Shown: in pieces, positions 34,401-41,406 of the stretch | Layout of the letters: each line of letters begins with the position of its first letter | Position numbering within the stretch: position 1 is the stretch's first letter | Assembly (NCBI GenBank): GCA_947625185.1 | Contig: CANQNJ010000009.1 | Span: 1 to 45,981 of the forward strand | Source of the DNA: an uncultured Clostridia bacterium | Lineage (GTDB): Bacteria; Bacillota; Clostridia; Christensenellales; CAG-314 | Direction: 5' to 3' | Length of the DNA stretch: 45,981 bases | The notes under the pieces: generated by a model | Told to the model about the DNA's origin: nothing | Databases searched by the model: none | The model's input: the letters and a program-made list of their open reading frames with translations, nothing else | Translations under genes and position numbers: made by a program

Positions 34401-35814
34401 GGGCGCAACGGAAGCGGAAAAAACAGCGGCTCGTCAAAAGCTCGTCGACATTCTCGGCGACAACACGACGGAGACATATGAAGAGGCTAATGAAAAAGGC
34501 GTGATGGAAACGCACAATTTCTACGAAAAGGGATTGTTCTACCGACACTTCTATTCCGACCTCCTTTATCGGCTCATCAACAAGGCAAAAGATTACTACC
34601 AGGAAAATGCGAAAGACAATACGGGCGAGTTGATCTACCGCCATTTCCGCGATCTTGTTGAAAGCAGATTCCTTTACGTCCTCGTCGATCTTGGCATTTC
34701 GCCTACGGAGCGCGACAATTTTTTGAACAACGTCAAGAAAGCCGAAGTGCAAAAAGCCATCGACGCGATGACGGACTATCTCACTATTTGCGACGAATGG
34801 AAAGGACCGATGAAGAGTTATGCTGCCGATGCGAAGGGGTATATCACCAGCGCCAAGACAGCTCTCGAAACTCTGCTGAAAGATCTTGACGATCCGACCA
34901 TCACGACGGAAAAACTGCAAAAGGACATTGACGCCGCCGACACGCCCCTTGAATCTCTGTATGATTTACTCGACGCTCACAAGGCGGCAAATCAAAGCAC
35001 GGATACGGGCGATTGGGACGCTGTGGACAAAGACGGCACCAAGGGCGATATGCGTAAACTACGCGATCCCGTCGCAATTTATTGTAGAAATATCGCTTTG
35101 TGCGTAGCCTCGGCAAATTCCGGCGTGGAGAACGCTCTCGAAGAGCTTGCGGCAAAGCTTGTTCAACATACGGATGCGGCAACTGCCGTTGATGAATTTA
35201 CGAAAAATGTAAATACCTACCTCGGCGAGGCGTGGGGATACGCGGATTCCGGACATATGCTCAGAGACTCCGAGGAGCTTCGCAATGCCGCACGCGGATT
35301 CGTTTACGGCAGAGAGGTCGATTCGGAACGGGAGAGTTCTCTCGGTTTTATGTATGATTACCAGAACGACCATTCCGGAAATCCCTACACATTTACCCAC
35401 GACGCATACGTTGACGGTGACAACGGCATTTACAACAACGTATTTCCCTATACGGAGAACGCTTTCACAAGTTACTATCCCTTACCCTTTGTGTACGGAA
35501 TGAAAGTGGAAGGTTCCGAGTTCCGTGCGTCCTATGTGCTGTTCCATTATGGCGATTGGCTGACCGAGGATCTGTGGGTCAACAGCACGATAAACTATCA
35601 CACCGATTATCCCGAAATTGCCGACTTTGATGGCGAGCCGATAGTATTGCCGTCCGAGCTTGTTACTGCGTCCGATGCGGAGACTTTTGAACCGGACGAC
35701 GTCGATATTAGAGCGCGTGACGAGGATATAGATACTCCCTTCTACTTCGAGGGTTGGTATATGGACGCGGCATTGACTATACCGTACAGCAACGAATATT
35801 ATCAACAAAGATAA
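31408..35814 (+). CDS. Giant prepilin-signal surface protein with GLUG-like repeats (5' part of a frame-split gene)
   Basis: 1,468 residues. The N-terminus is a class III (type IV prepilin) signal: a basic leader, then KRG cleaved before FTMAELVIVVAIIAIL (Glu at +5), then a pilin-like helix. Residues about 100-560 are extracellular-looking. GLUG-type repeats follow (VTGEGYVGGLIGF near 600, SSKYVGGLIGAI near 645, GQYVGGLVGF near 672). About 830-1330 is mostly charged helix. The end resembles an InlB/Listeria-Bacteroides repeat (FYFEGWYMDAALTIPY) and is cut by TAA at 35812; the missing strand (KTFDLYAKW) continues in the +1 frame. ATG 31408 has CGGAGG upstream. First gene of a pseudopilin operon beside the inverton. 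Confidence 0.8.
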   Translation: MYTANKPKYKRGFTMAELVIVVAIIAILSCIAIVFINPQDLSYTEYNRSAEAIATAVQNRLTEIRNSGDMAQLRALGESASKSGIVATAGEASGSAVKGGYRYVFNYEVVEGAIVKKDISYILPFGTIEYNLSQHYFAIGFQADTGMVGEVFYSEQPIGDCSVSYLLSLSGDEPEKQAARKAENVGYYKGTVDAQEVAFANLPTPQLTIVNSEELTLNIYLPAVKQLQDMGKQIGILVSLSDKNGKIYSEKKLEYSDTAIYSTYPLGDAAADNVDPSKPSVVSQEITSGTTYKIILDTVKKCNTLDLQNKLGAEGNPSQASDTPPKGKFEDWAKKSAAYDEGIFELGDNSVITVTVYCLYSEGDSHYNENNPVDPTYIPRSASVTFNGWFDNYNSSSVDISCGRHLQNLGNMTVMQSALQAQLPTVEEHDGVYTYGNYNYGMAKTYTDGSSHASESVDYDTLSEKYDRRKDVKSISKANQINAIDFDCEEWKENGKRIPFTPVNLPHDFYYYGNYLTINHLYVDAPFYAGLFGYVYHPRLYDILLVNPSVNSQMPARLAELYEMGVGALVGTSRNSSHINNCQVYMTQEDGTYHPDKYRVTGEGYVGGLIGFCEDEDLESCSASVYTGYAKGATKTVDGVEVSVSSKYVGGLIGAISGDSTIQNCYAAGNLSGQYVGGLVGFIVEDSDTSGDDYRISTCYTAGHIEYASEQAAGILGCVRELAGNAKSALSIYNNYCAIIYGEKQGSGYAWTATKKEGGSDVPVPIYGTFKGDGYEWLRTETLGFSDTYLTGKYAGKTFFAGAVFANDNRNYYIAQNNINYSSSPYYTAMKNVVEQFLKDISDAKGNVTLLEQKIKAAQDQIVWLKKMQTLEQLKEAMENILYEVENETGLDPDGDPYNEGGFYEYPDNKGKIYFDTSRARVEGKERETSHTYEIMTLLQALHVIYDGTYTDSTGTHTVTMTYGGSDSAKQKLNSYGIYTFMDYYNFLNKTYGELVKEGATEAEKTAARQKLVDILGDNTTETYEEANEKGVMETHNFYEKGLFYRHFYSDLLYRLINKAKDYYQENAKDNTGELIYRHFRDLVESRFLYVLVDLGISPTERDNFLNNVKKAEVQKAIDAMTDYLTICDEWKGPMKSYAADAKGYITSAKTALETLLKDLDDPTITTEKLQKDIDAADTPLESLYDLLDAHKAANQSTDTGDWDAVDKDGTKGDMRKLRDPVAIYCRNIALCVASANSGVENALEELAAKLVQHTDAATAVDEFTKNVNTYLGEAWGYADSGHMLRDSEELRNAARGFVYGREVDSERESSLGFMYDYQNDHSGNPYTFTHDAYVDGDNGIYNNVFPYTENAFTSYYPLPFVYGMKVEGSEFRASYVLFHYGDWLTEDLWVNSTINYHTDYPEIADFDGEPIVLPSELVTASDAETFEPDDVDIRARDEDIDTPFYFEGWYMDAALTIPYSNEYYQQR

Positions 35815-37030
35815 TGCACTCAACGGCAACGAGTCGAAAACTTTCGATCTTTACGCCAAGTGGATAACCAAGCCTTCGCTTACGTTTTACGCAGGCGACT
35901 TGAAGGGCAGTTCTGGACTTATTAACATAACTGTGGACACGACTATGACGTTAGATGTCCTGAATAACGACTCAAAAGTAAGCAATAAAGACAACTCTTA
36001 TCAAAAGTACACCGTCTGGCTCAAACCGGGGCAAAATGTGACGATCTCCGTAAAAGGATCTTATTACTACAATTTAACGTACAACGAAGATGGTCCTGTA
36101 TTGGAAAAAGGCAGCGAACCAATTTACATCATCGACAGTTTGACGATTGTCAGCCCGACGGAATTTACGGGTACGGCGCCTTGGTTTGATGAGAGTAATA
36201 TCGTCAAGGAAAAAGGCACGGTAACGTTTAGCGTGCCCGCAAAAGCAACGACCGCCGACAACTATGAGTTGACGCTTTCTGCTGAATTAGGTAGTGGTGA
36301 CGGCGGACCTCAAATTAATATATGCCTTGCCGAAGGGACTATGATCAGAATGGCGGACGGCAGTTTGAAGTCGATAGAGACTCTCGAAGTCGGCGATATG
36401 GTGCTTGCATTCAATCATCTCAGCGGCAGATACGAGGCGACGGCGCTGTTGATGACTCCGCATACGGAGTTGGGCGCCAAGTTGTACAACGTCACGACGC
36501 TTAGCTTTTCCGACGGGTACAAGCTGCGTATAGTGGGCGAACACGGGCTGTTCGACCGCACGCTTAACAAGTATGTATTTATAAATGAAACCAATTACAG
36601 TCAATATATCGGGCATAAATTCAGCGCGGTAAGCGTATCGGGCAGCATTGTCGAGGATAGAGCGGTTACGCTCGAAAGCGTTTCAGTGGATGGAGAAATT
36701 ACCAGGATATATTCGCCCATCACCGAAAATCACCTCAACATCGTAGCCGATGATTTGCTCACAGTAACTTCTATGATGGGCTACGGCGACGCAGTTGTAA
36801 ATATCTTCGCCTACAACGCGGATATGAGCTTCGATCTTGAACAAATGAATGCCGATATCTTGAAGTACGGCGTATACGGTTATGACGACTTTGCCGACCT
36901 GTTGCCGCAGGAAGTGTGGGATAAGGTTCCGCTCGGCATAATGAAAGTGGCTGTCGGCAAAGGACTTATTTCTTACGAAGAAGTAAGACAGATAGTCATT
37001 TATATTTACGAAAACGGCTATTTGTCTTAG
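35777..37030 (+). CDS. Hint (intein-like) domain continuation of the giant prepilin protein
   Basis: This frame is open from 35777. The sequence INKDNALNGNESKTFDLYAKW completes the InlB-like repeat begun in the other frame, so this is probably the 3' part of the gene at 31408 after a one-base frame break at about 35795-35811; the joined product would be about 1,870 residues. No ribosome binding site supports separate initiation (a TTG at 35900 is possible). A Hint domain begins at Cys 36323-36325 (CLAEGTMIRMADGSLKSIETLEVGDMV, block A) and has the block-B histidine in RIVGEHGLFD and a late ENHLNIVADDLLTVTS segment without the terminal His-Asn of splicing inteins. The chain then ends in about 70 helical residues. 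Cleavage without splicing is plausible but unproven. Confidence 0.65.
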   Translation, partial: LYRTATNIINKDNALNGNESKTFDLYAKWITKPSLTFYAGDLKGSSGLINITVDTTMTLDVLNNDSKVSNKDNSYQKYTVWLKPGQNVTISVKGSYYYNLTYNEDGPVLEKGSEPIYIIDSLTIVSPTEFTGTAPWFDESNIVKEKGTVTFSVPAKATTADNYELTLSAELGSGDGGPQINICLAEGTMIRMADGSLKSIETLEVGDMVLAFNHLSGRYEATALLMTPHTELGAKLYNVTTLSFSDGYKLRIVGEHGLFDRTLNKYVFINETNYSQYIGHKFSAVSVSGSIVEDRAVTLESVSVDGEITRIYSPITENHLNIVADDLLTVTSMMGYGDAVVNIFAYNADMSFDLEQMNADILKYGVYGYDDFADLLPQEVWDKVPLGIMKVAVGKGLISYEEVRQIVIYIYENGYLS

Positions 37031-37045
37031 GCAGGAGAAATGGAT

Positions 37046-37900
37046 ATGTACAAATTTATAAGTAAACCCAATGTCAGACGCGGCGCGTCGATAATGATTG
37101 CGCTCATAATTTTCTTGATATGCGCGCTTCTCGGGGCGTCGGCATTTATGATGGCGGCGACCAACGTGGGGAGATATGCTCATCTCGACGATCAGCAATA
37201 CTATTCCGTATCTTCCGCGGCGCTTATGATAGTGGATATGTTGGACGATCTTACATTTACGTCAGGCACCGGCGATACTGCGTCCCACCCGATAACGTAC
37301 ACCTACGAGCGTAATTGGAATTACACCGGCGGAGCGCATCAGGAAACGGACAGTTACAAGCTGACTATCCCCGAGGGACATCTCGGAAATTTAGCACACG
37401 CAAGTACGTTGAGAAGCGGGTTGAAGGGCCTCGAAACAATTATACTTTACCAATGCGACAAACTCGTGCCGTACCTCAACGTCCCCGAGGAGTGGTACGA
37501 AAAGATCAAGGATCAGCCCGACGCATTGACGAGACCGACCCCGGATCAGATCCCTTCCGTCAGCTATGAGTTTACGGTCAAGGTGCAGGACAGCAAGGGA
37601 CAAGAGGACAGCAAATACGGTACGGTCAATTGCAAGTTTGTAATGAACGCCAACTACGACATCTTGCTTACCTTCAACGGCGGCGACAAAGAATATGCGA
37701 TAACCGTCTATTGGGTGGCAGACGTAAGTACGACGATAGCGACGGACAATCCCAAGTACGTTTATGCGGACGGTGAAGCCGTGGATGAAAACGGTCACTA
37801 TTTGAAGGGTTCGATGACTCAACTGCGCACGCTCAACGTCACGGTTAAGTGGGACAAGAAAAACGTAACTATTTCAAGAGGAGAGGCGATAAATGCGTAA
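37046..37900 (+). CDS. Pilin-like membrane-anchored protein (PilX-like)
   Basis: 284 residues. A basic N-terminus (KPNVRRGAS) leads into a single hydrophobic helix (IMIALIIFLICALLGASAFMMAATN, about residues 16-40), then a mainly extracellular domain. The pattern resembles PilX/minor-pilin N-termini more than a canonical G-FTxxE prepilin signal, since the Glu at +5 is absent. The AGGAG ribosome binding site is spaced for ATG 37046 rather than 37040. It is the third member of the operon; its stop overlaps the next gene's start by eight bases. A minor pilin or assembly-priming role is inferred. Confidence 0.65.
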   Translation: MYKFISKPNVRRGASIMIALIIFLICALLGASAFMMAATNVGRYAHLDDQQYYSVSSAALMIVDMLDDLTFTSGTGDTASHPITYTYERNWNYTGGAHQETDSYKLTIPEGHLGNLAHASTLRSGLKGLETIILYQCDKLVPYLNVPEEWYEKIKDQPDALTRPTPDQIPSVSYEFTVKVQDSKGQEDSKYGTVNCKFVMNANYDILLTFNGGDKEYAITVYWVADVSTTIATDNPKYVYADGEAVDENGHYLKGSMTQLRTLNVTVKWDKKNVTISRGEAINA

Positions 37901-38204
37901 ATTGATGGGTAGATCGAGACGGAACAAAGGCGAATCTTTTGTGGAAATATTGATAGCTATATTGATAGTCGCATTCGGCTGCGTGATACTTGCCACGCTG
38001 TATTCTTCCGCTATGGACCTCAACTTGACCGCCGCAAAGAAAGACGACGCGTTTTACGACTCCGTATCGCAAACGGAGCAGATGTTCGACAATGGGACAA
38101 AAACAGGCGAAGAAAAAGCTATCATAGAGGGCGAGAACGGCGACAGTGTGCGTGTTACAATAGAAACTTACGGCGACGATGACAACGCCGCATACAAGAG
38201 GTGA
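37893..38204 (+). CDS. Minor pseudopilin
   Basis: 103 residues. A type IV prepilin-like N-terminus: basic leader RSRRNKG followed by ESFVEILIAILIVAFGCVILATLYSSA, with Glu at +5 from the Gly. The mature domain is short (about 65 residues) and acidic. Likely processed by a prepilin peptidase, not encoded in this window. It overlaps the preceding gene by eight bases and lies eight bases before the next, so it is tightly coupled in the operon. Comparable to PilV/GspI-type minor subunits, but identity is too low by eye to name. Confidence 0.7.
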   Translation: MRKLMGRSRRNKGESFVEILIAILIVAFGCVILATLYSSAMDLNLTAAKKDDAFYDSVSQTEQMFDNGTKTGEEKAIIEGENGDSVRVTIETYGDDDNAAYKR

Positions 38205-38211
38205 CGCCGCA

Positions 38212-38751
38212 ATGAAGAAGATTTTACGCACCAAGGGCTTTACGTTGGCAGAGGTATTGATAGCCACGGCGATACTTGCCGTATTTGCCTCTATGGCGAT
38301 ATTCGGGACGTCGGCGCTGCTCGGCTCGGACTTGAAGATGATGTCCGTCTCCAAGGCGGCGGTACTCGGCTCGGACGCTTTGAAGGTGATTGCCAACGAA
38401 ATTCGTTTCGGCAAAGATTTTGAATTGAGCAACGGCACGATAAAATACAACAGCACCTCATACGGCGACAATTGCACGATAAAGTTGGACACCGATGGAC
38501 AGTTGACGATAGTGCAAACGCCTCGCGTGCCGTCCGGCGACAGCAGCAGTAAGACGTTTCTTCCTATCGGGTCGGCGGCATATGACGAGGTGAGGATATC
38601 CTCTGTTGTTTTTGACGTCAAGGTAAGCGAGAAGGATAAGAGCAGACAAATAATATCTTGCACGCTTTCCGTCACTTCCGACGGAACCAATACGCTTTGG
38701 CAAGAGACATTGACCGTCGTTCCGCTCTATCAGAAAACGAGTTATAAATAA
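38212..38751 (+). CDS. Pseudopilin with canonical prepilin signal
   Basis: 179 residues. Canonical class III signal: KKILRTKG cleaved before FTLAEVLIATAILAVFASMAIFG, then an alpha-1 helix and a beta-rich C-terminal domain of about 130 residues. It resembles GspJ/PilW-type minor subunits in size. The start is ATG 38212 with AAGAGG at acceptable spacing; the frame is open to 38179 inside the previous gene. Last gene of the operon, closed by the terminator at 38772. No ATPase, platform protein or prepilin peptidase is encoded here, so the assembly machine must be elsewhere. Confidence 0.8.
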   Translation: MKKILRTKGFTLAEVLIATAILAVFASMAIFGTSALLGSDLKMMSVSKAAVLGSDALKVIANEIRFGKDFELSNGTIKYNSTSYGDNCTIKLDTDGQLTIVQTPRVPSGDSSSKTFLPIGSAAYDEVRISSVVFDVKVSEKDKSRQIISCTLSVTSDGTNTLWQETLTVVPLYQKTSYK

Positions 38752-38771
38752 CAACTTTTATTCTTATCGAG

Positions 38772-38800
38772 AAGCCCGTACTTGTTTGCGGGCTTTTTTT
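38772..38800 (+). terminator. Terminator of the pseudopilin operon
   Basis: AAGCCCG (38772-38778), ten-base loop, CGGGCTT (38789-38795), followed by a T-run. Confidence 0.85.
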
Positions 38801-38872
38801 CGTCCATTCAAGTCTGTACGGTTGACTGCGCGACCGACCCCTGACGGGGCGCAAGCGCACACTTGAATGGAC

Positions 38873-38985
38873 TTCGTCACAACTCTCGCTTGACGTTACC
38901 GCTTGTGCAAGCACAAGCGGTGCCAACGTCGCTCGGTTGTTCCTCTCCCGCACAAGTTTCATTTTTCAACTTGTGCGGTACCCTT
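38873..38985. repeat. Structured dispersed repeat, copy 2
   Basis: Nearly identical to window bases 1-67, then diverging into a hairpin that differs in sequence but not in fold: CCGCACAAGTT (38948-38958) with AACTTGTGCGG (38968-38978) here, CAAGTC with GACTTG in copy 1. It holds the same CCGCTTGTGC/GCACAAGCGG stem (38899-38908, 38911-38920). Confidence 0.8.
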
Positions 38986-39205
38986 GAAGCCGAGGACACC
39001 TCGGCTTGCATTATTTATACTTTCGGCGGGGAGTCGCATGCCCCGCCCTAAGTATAGGGGCAATCTTGTATCATATTACAAAAGCCTCCCTTTCTGCCCC
39101 TTTGAGGGGCATAAGGACGAAGGACGAGAAAGGCAATCTCCACGGTGTGGAGTCGCCCGTCCTGAGTGCAAGGATGCGCTATTTCTAAGACGCATCCGCA
39201 GCATT

Positions 39206-39330
39206 GGGACCACCGATAGGTGGTGGAAGGGTTTGATAGGGTGAATTTTATTAAATTCCCGACCTTAACTTGCCGTTTTGCGGCAAACTTCACCATCTTC
39301 CCGTCAGTCCCTTCCACCGCAAGCGGTCCC
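39206..39330. repeat. Long imperfect inverted repeat
   Basis: Left arm 39206-39245 (GGGACC, then GGTGGAAGGG, then GGGTGAA) pairs with right arm 39289-39330 (TTCACC, CCCTTCCACC, GGTCCC), about 40 bp each, around a 43-base centre with its own GCCG/CGGC pair. It looks like a palindromic mobile repeat. Confidence 0.7.
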
Positions 39331-39409
39331 CCTTCCCTTAGTCGTAATATATTTTATTGCACGATACAATCTATGCACGACGAAGGGACGGCTTTATATG
39401 TGCGGCTTA

Positions 39410-39564
39410 CAACCTTATATCTGCGGATAGGAGTGTGTGGTCGGGCACCTTGTAACACCACGAGCAACTGTCAGAGTCTCTTATGGCACAATGTCAAGGT
39501 AAAAGAGAATGAGATACACAAGCCGACTTCTATATCAATGCTGAATTTTCGGCATATAAGGTTG
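39410..39564. mobile_element. MITE-like segment carrying 60-bp repeat copy C
   Basis: Terminal perfect 11-bp inverted repeats CAACCTTATAT (39410-39420) and ATATAAGGTTG (39554-39564) bound 155 bp without a gene. Inside is repeat copy C (39501-39535: GAGATACACAAGCCGACTTC). A second imperfect pairing, GGCACAATGTCAA near 39485 with TTGACTATTTTGTGCC (39562-39577), overlaps the right end and the -35 of the next promoter. Confidence 0.45.
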
Positions 39565-39590
39565 ACTATTTTGTGCCGTTATAGTATAAA
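39562..39590 (+). promoter_or_regulatory. Promoter for the membrane protein at 39641
   Basis: TTGACT (39562-39567), 17-bp spacer, TATAAA (39585-39590). The -35 lies in the right end of the repeat segment, so the element appears to supply part of this promoter. Confidence 0.65.
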
Positions 39591-39640
39591 TAATATTAAC
39601 GGCTTCGTTGAGATCGCGGACGTCTGCCAAAGGAGGACAT

Positions 39641-40354
39641 TTGTTTAGCGCAGATTATTGGTATATAGGTTTTTTGACGCTATTGGTGTTGTCTATGCAG
39701 GTGTTTGCCGTGCTGTTTCTCGCGCGGCACAAATGGGCGTCCCGTATCGTGCTGTGGTGCATAGCGGCGTATATATTGGCTATGCAGATACTCGATCTGA
39801 CAAGGGGCTTTTTCAATATCGCCTTTTCTACGTTCGCTTTCTGGCTATTTATTGCGGGTACGGTAATACCTTGGCGCCCGATTAAGGCGGCGGCAGCCTA
39901 TTGCGCGCTGCTTGCGGGCGGTATCTACACCTCGGGATATCTGCTGCGCCCCGAATTGCTCACTCATATGGGGACGTTCGGCATAGCTTATATGGCGGGC
40001 TTCCTTACTCACGATCTGCTTATCGTAGGGGCAATGCTGCTGTTGAGCCTGTTTGAAGTAAAGAAATACGACGCGGCGGTCGTCGGCGGCGTGCTTGCCG
40101 TGGCGATAGTCTTTACGGAGCTTGGCGAGCATGTGTTTCATATGAAGGGTATCAACGCTTTTCTGATAGGAATGATAGAGGGTACGGCGTTGAAGCAAGA
40201 ACTCTTTACAGATATCGAACTTACTTGGTGGTGGTATATATTGTGGTATATCGTTATGGCGGCGTTGCTGTGGGGCGTGTGGGAGCTTATGTGCTTTATC
40301 AACAGACGTTTGCTCAGATACGGCAACGTTCTGCCCGGTAAACTTGTGTGGTGA
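39641..40354 (+). CDS. Integral membrane protein, unknown function
   Basis: 237 residues, about seven hydrophobic segments (for example GFLTLLVLSMQVFAVLFLAR, FAFWLFIAGTVIPW, AYMAGFLTHDLLIVGAMLLL, WWWYILWYIVMAALLWGVW). The start is a TTG at 39641, placed ideally after a perfect AAAGGAGG; no ATG nearby has a comparable site. The shape recalls the YwaF/TIGR02206 group of small membrane proteins, but I cannot confirm this by eye. Its promoter is partly provided by the repeat segment upstream. It ends 85 bases before the flavoprotein gene; no clear terminator lies between. Confidence 0.7.
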   Translation: MFSADYWYIGFLTLLVLSMQVFAVLFLARHKWASRIVLWCIAAYILAMQILDLTRGFFNIAFSTFAFWLFIAGTVIPWRPIKAAAAYCALLAGGIYTSGYLLRPELLTHMGTFGIAYMAGFLTHDLLIVGAMLLLSLFEVKKYDAAVVGGVLAVAIVFTELGEHVFHMKGINAFLIGMIEGTALKQELFTDIELTWWWYILWYIVMAALLWGVWELMCFINRRLLRYGNVLPGKLVW

Positions 40355-40439
40355 GCGTCAATATCGTCTTTTTTCGGGCAACATATTACAATTTGCGCAG
40401 CGCAATATTTGCTAAACTTGTGCAATACAAAGGAGAACT

Positions 40440-41342
40440 ATGAAGAAGATAGCAATTATCGGCGGCGGAGTCGCGGGACTGTCCGCCGCAATATACGCGT
40501 TGAGGAGCGGCGCCGAAGTGACGCTGTTCGAGCAATTCGGCTTGGGCGGCTTGGCGGCGACTATCGACAAGATAGAGAATTATCCGTCCTATTCCGCCGT
40601 GGAGGGGTGGAAACTTGCAAGCGATATGTCCGCTCAGGCAAAGGCATTGGGACTTAAAACCGTCCGTCAAAAGGTGCTTTCTCTCGTAAAGAGCGACGGC
40701 GGATTCGACGTCGTAACAGCCAACGGGCAATATGCGTTTCCCGCGGTGGTGGTTGCGACGGGTACAAGTCACAACAAGCTGGGCATAGAGGGCGATTACG
40801 TCGGTCACGGCGTAAGCTATTGCGCCACCTGCGACGGAGCCTTTTTCCGCGGTCGTCCTGTGGCTGTGGTGGGCGGCGGCAAGACGGCGGTCAGCGAGGC
40901 AACCTACCTTGCGGATATTTGCAGCGACGTGTATGTCGTCACGTCCCGAAGTGAACTCGACGCCGAGCAGAAGGCAACGGAGAATCTGTTTGCGCACGGC
41001 AACGTCCATCCGCTGTACAATACCTCGGTATCGGGGATAGTGGGACAGGACGGCGAAGTTGCCGCGATAGAACTGTTTGCGGACGGCAAGGTGGACAGAT
41101 TGAATGTATCGGCGGTATTTATAGCGACGGGAGCAGTACCCGTAACGGACTTTATCCGCCTGGACGTAGAGAAGTCGTCGCGCGGTTACATTGTCGTCGA
41201 CGGCAGATGCGAGACGAGCGTCAAGGGGCTGTTCGCCGCGGGCGACGTGACAGACGGCAGCCTCAAACAGATCGTTACGGCGTGCGCCGACGGAGCTAAG
41301 GCGGGATCCTTTGCCGCGGCATATTCCGCCACGGTCAAATAA
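40440..41342 (+). CDS. Thioredoxin-reductase-like flavoprotein
   Basis: 300 residues with the thioredoxin reductase layout: FAD-binding GGGVAGLSAA (residues 8-17), the redox-active CATC near 128-131, a second dinucleotide motif VVGGGKTAVSEA (about 142-153), and the FAD-closing ATGAVP and GLFAAGDVTDGSLKQIVTACADG. The NADPH-specifying HRR-type motif of classical TrxB is absent: the equivalent position reads VTSRSELDAEQ, and GGGKTA replaces GGGDSA. It may therefore use another electron donor, as in ferredoxin-linked or NADPH-independent relatives. Cytoplasmic. AAAGGAG precedes the ATG. Lone gene; its thioredoxin partner is not in the window. Confidence 0.85.
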   Translation: MKKIAIIGGGVAGLSAAIYALRSGAEVTLFEQFGLGGLAATIDKIENYPSYSAVEGWKLASDMSAQAKALGLKTVRQKVLSLVKSDGGFDVVTANGQYAFPAVVVATGTSHNKLGIEGDYVGHGVSYCATCDGAFFRGRPVAVVGGGKTAVSEATYLADICSDVYVVTSRSELDAEQKATENLFAHGNVHPLYNTSVSGIVGQDGEVAAIELFADGKVDRLNVSAVFIATGAVPVTDFIRLDVEKSSRGYIVVDGRCETSVKGLFAAGDVTDGSLKQIVTACADGAKAGSFAAAYSATVK

Positions 41343-41406
41343 ACAAAACGTAAGAAATATATACGGCTGTACCGAAGAAGAAAAATAAATTACGGAGAAT
41401 AAGTTT

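Larger units (their letters stand above)
38803..39330. other. Gene-free region packed with hairpins
   Basis: No protein frame is credible. Successive perfect or near-perfect pairings: TCCATTCAAGT (38803-38813) with ACTTGAATGGA (38861-38871); the repeat at 38873-38985; AAGCCGAGG with CCTCGGCTT (38987-39007); TATACTT/AAGTATA enclosing GGCGGGG/CCCCGCC (39016-39056); TGCCCC/GGGGCA (39095-39111); CTCCAC/GTGGAG (39138-39152); GGATGCG/CGCATCC (39172-39197); and the long arm pair at 39206-39330. It is either one large structured RNA or a nest of palindromic mobile repeats. Confidence 0.7.

Noticed and set aside
33343-34920. 525-codon minus-strand open frame
   Set aside because: Antisense to the giant prepilin gene; no start signal and no recognisable motifs.
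30040-38800. Prophage or integrative element around the tyrosine recombinase
   Set aside because: No phage structural, relaxase or excisionase genes are present and no tRNA or duplicated attachment site was seen; the inverted repeats next to the gene fit an invertase better.
38803-39330. CRISPR array
   Set aside because: The repeated feature is different hairpins, not identical direct repeats with regular spacers, and no cas genes are present.
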